The notes below the pieces were generated by a model that made no database searches, was not told the DNA's origin, and saw nothing but the letters and a program-made list of their open reading frames with translations. The translations under genes were made by a program, and so were the position numbers. Shown one piece after another: positions 63,176 to 64,000 of a DNA stretch of 64,000 nucleotides (its first letter is position 1; each line of letters starts with the position of its first letter). Source of the DNA: Microbacterium terrae (lineage in GTDB: Bacteria; Actinomycetota; Actinomycetes; Actinomycetales; Microbacteriaceae); assembly GCF_017831975.1 (NCBI RefSeq), contig NZ_JAFDSS010000001.1, positions 372,001 through 436,000 of the forward strand. Reading direction: 5' to 3'.

Positions 63176-64000
63176 CACGACAGGCTCCTGCAACGTCCCG
63201 GTTGCTGACGGGGGAGCGGAGGAAGCGGCGGGGGGAGCTGCGGCGCGTACTTGCGGATCGTGGCGTCGTAGCCGCTGCGTCGCCACGCGGACTTGACCGT
63301 GGCGTTGATCTCGCGCCTGTCGAGACCGATCTCCTCGGCGACCGGCGCGAGCGCGCTCATCGCCTCGGGGAACTCGACGCCGGCGTCGAACAGCCGACAT
63401 GCTGCCCAGAAGAGCCCGCGATTGCGTTCCCCCTCTCGCAGGTGCGAGACCCAGACCGCCAGCGCATCGGCGTTCCCGCGGTCCGCCTGCGCTGTGTAGT
63501 AGCGCGTGGCGGGGCGCGGATCGACGAAACCCCGCAGGGCGGTCGAGTCGAGACGCTCGAAGCGGGCGGTCGACAGGGAGAAGGTTCGATAGCTCGAGAC
63601 CCCGTCGTCTGTCGCCACCGCAGACGGGGGGATGAGGACGTAGCCCCCTTCGCCCCTGAAGTCGATGTGCGCCCGGGCAGACACCCAGCAGGGGCTCTCG
63701 ATACCGCTGTTGACGTAGTAGACGTGCATCCCGCCCGACGGCGTGCGCACGCGAGCGAACTCGCCGGCGGCGACGCCGTCATCGATCGCACGTTGGAAGG
63801 TCGCGTAACCAGAACCGGACGCCTTCGTGTCGACGTCCACGACGTCGACACCCGACTGGCGGCCGGTCGGCATGCCGATGTTCGCCTCGGGCCAGCGCCG
63901 CCACCAGCCGTGCACGACGTGGCCGAGAATCGACGCGTCGTGGAACCCGTTGCGCGTGAGCGGACGCTTGCCGCCGGGAACACACGGGAACACCGGGACG
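63175..64000 (-). CDS. Bifunctional DNA primase/polymerase, N-terminus outside the window
   Basis: About 275 residues are visible; the frame runs off the right edge. The prim-pol core is evident: VFPCVPGGKRPLT, GWWRRWPEANIGMPTG, the catalytic acidic pair in VDVVDVDTK, TPSGGMHVYY and FRGEGGYVLIPPSA. The C-terminal helical extension (FWAACRLFDAG...RREINATVKSAWRRSGYD) is typical of primases of actinobacterial integrative elements. A GTG at 63993 is in frame but the motif continues upstream (VPV), so the true start lies beyond 64000. It should start replication of the excised element. Confidence 0.9.
   Translation of the reverse strand, partial: VPVFPCVPGGKRPLTRNGFHDASILGHVVHGWWRRWPEANIGMPTGRQSGVDVVDVDTKASGSGYATFQRAIDDGVAAGEFARVRTPSGGMHVYYVNSGIESPCWVSARAHIDFRGEGGYVLIPPSAVATDDGVSSYRTFSLSTARFERLDSTALRGFVDPRPATRYYTAQADRGNADALAVWVSHLREGERNRGLFWAACRLFDAGVEFPEAMSALAPVAEEIGLDRREINATVKSAWRRSGYDATIRKYAPQLPPPLPPLPRQQPGRCRSLS

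Larger units (their letters stand above)
49251..64000 (-). mobile_element. Part of an integrative conjugative element or integrated plasmid (type IV secretion operon)
   Basis: Seventeen leftward genes with short gaps or overlaps encode replication (primase/polymerase), partition (ParB-like), single-strand binding and a type IV secretion apparatus (TrbL/VirB6-like, SCO6880, VirB4-like ATPase, TraG/VirD4 coupling protein, M23 peptidase), plus DUF4913, DUF6112 and DUF2637 proteins that are common on actinobacterial mobile elements. The element continues beyond 64000. No relaxase, integrase, recombinase or flanking repeat is visible, so its left limit is placed only by gene content, between 49178 and 49251. 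Confidence 0.8.

Noticed and set aside
1..64000. CRISPR arrays, rRNA or tRNA genes, insertion sequences
   Set aside because: No regular repeat-spacer arrays, no conserved RNA motifs and no transposase-like proteins were found on either strand by reading.

Overview
This window is GC-rich, gene-dense DNA with GTG/TTG starts, many ATGA/GTGA stop-start overlaps and actinobacterial families (ROK kinases, permease-ATPase fused peptide-type ABC transporters, SCO6880/DUF4913/DUF6112 conjugation genes). It fits a member of the Microbacteriaceae, most like Microbacterium. That assignment is an inference from gene content and codon use; no rRNA or tRNA gene was seen.

Region 1 (1-18.7 kb) is mainly a glycoside-degradation island. 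It starts with the end of a zinc-type dehydrogenase and an SDR dehydrogenase. Next comes a leftward pair (MFS carrier and GH3 glycosidase) divergent from a TetR regulator. From 5.8 to 9.2 kb lies a decayed patch: a ferredoxin/NADP-reductase-like gene and an M28 peptidase gene are joined head to head, both without their 5' ends and both frameshifted. Then follows a leftward operon of MFS carrier, GH2, GH43, Gfo/Idh/MocA oxidoreductase and GH3, ending at 9.3 kb. A second TetR gene at 18.1-18.7 kb has near-identical 21-bp operators in front of this operon and in front of a rightward GH20 hexosaminidase-ROK kinase pair.

Region 2 (18.8-49.2 kb) holds GH20-ROK, two paralogous peptide-type ABC transporters (21.5-26.7 and 34.6-39.7 kb), two TetR genes with a GNAT acetyltransferase and a drug-efflux-type MFS pump, a third GH3, a LacI regulator, GH78 rhamnosidase, a second GH43, a sugar-efflux-type MFS, and a secreted GH116 glucosidase with C-terminal repeats. 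Palindromes with an AGAACGTTCT core lie in front of both ABC operons, the GH3/LacI divergent pair and GH116/MFS, which points to one LacI regulon. Two carbohydrate-enzyme remnants, a GH35-like C-terminus at 30.3-30.8 kb and the first codons of an acetyl-xylan-esterase-like gene at 44.2 kb, show that the clusters once encoded more activities.

Region 3 (49.2-64 kb, running off the right edge) is a single leftward operon typical of an actinobacterial integrative conjugative element or plasmid. In transcription order it encodes: bifunctional primase/polymerase, DUF2637 membrane/HTH protein, two unknowns, a ParB-like protein, a membrane-anchored unknown, M23/lysozyme-like peptidase, two DUF6112 small membrane proteins, TrbL/VirB6-like channel, SCO6880 protein, an unknown, VirB4/TraC-type ATPase, DprA-like protein, TraG/VirD4 coupling protein, SSB and a DUF4913 protein. 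No relaxase, integrase or attachment site is visible.

Taken together, the chromosomal part looks like a system for importing decorated plant-type oligosaccharides or glycosides and trimming them mostly inside the cell: most of the hydrolases have no signal peptide. TetR rather than sugar-sensing control of the first island hints that its inducer may be an amphipathic aglycone or glycoside.
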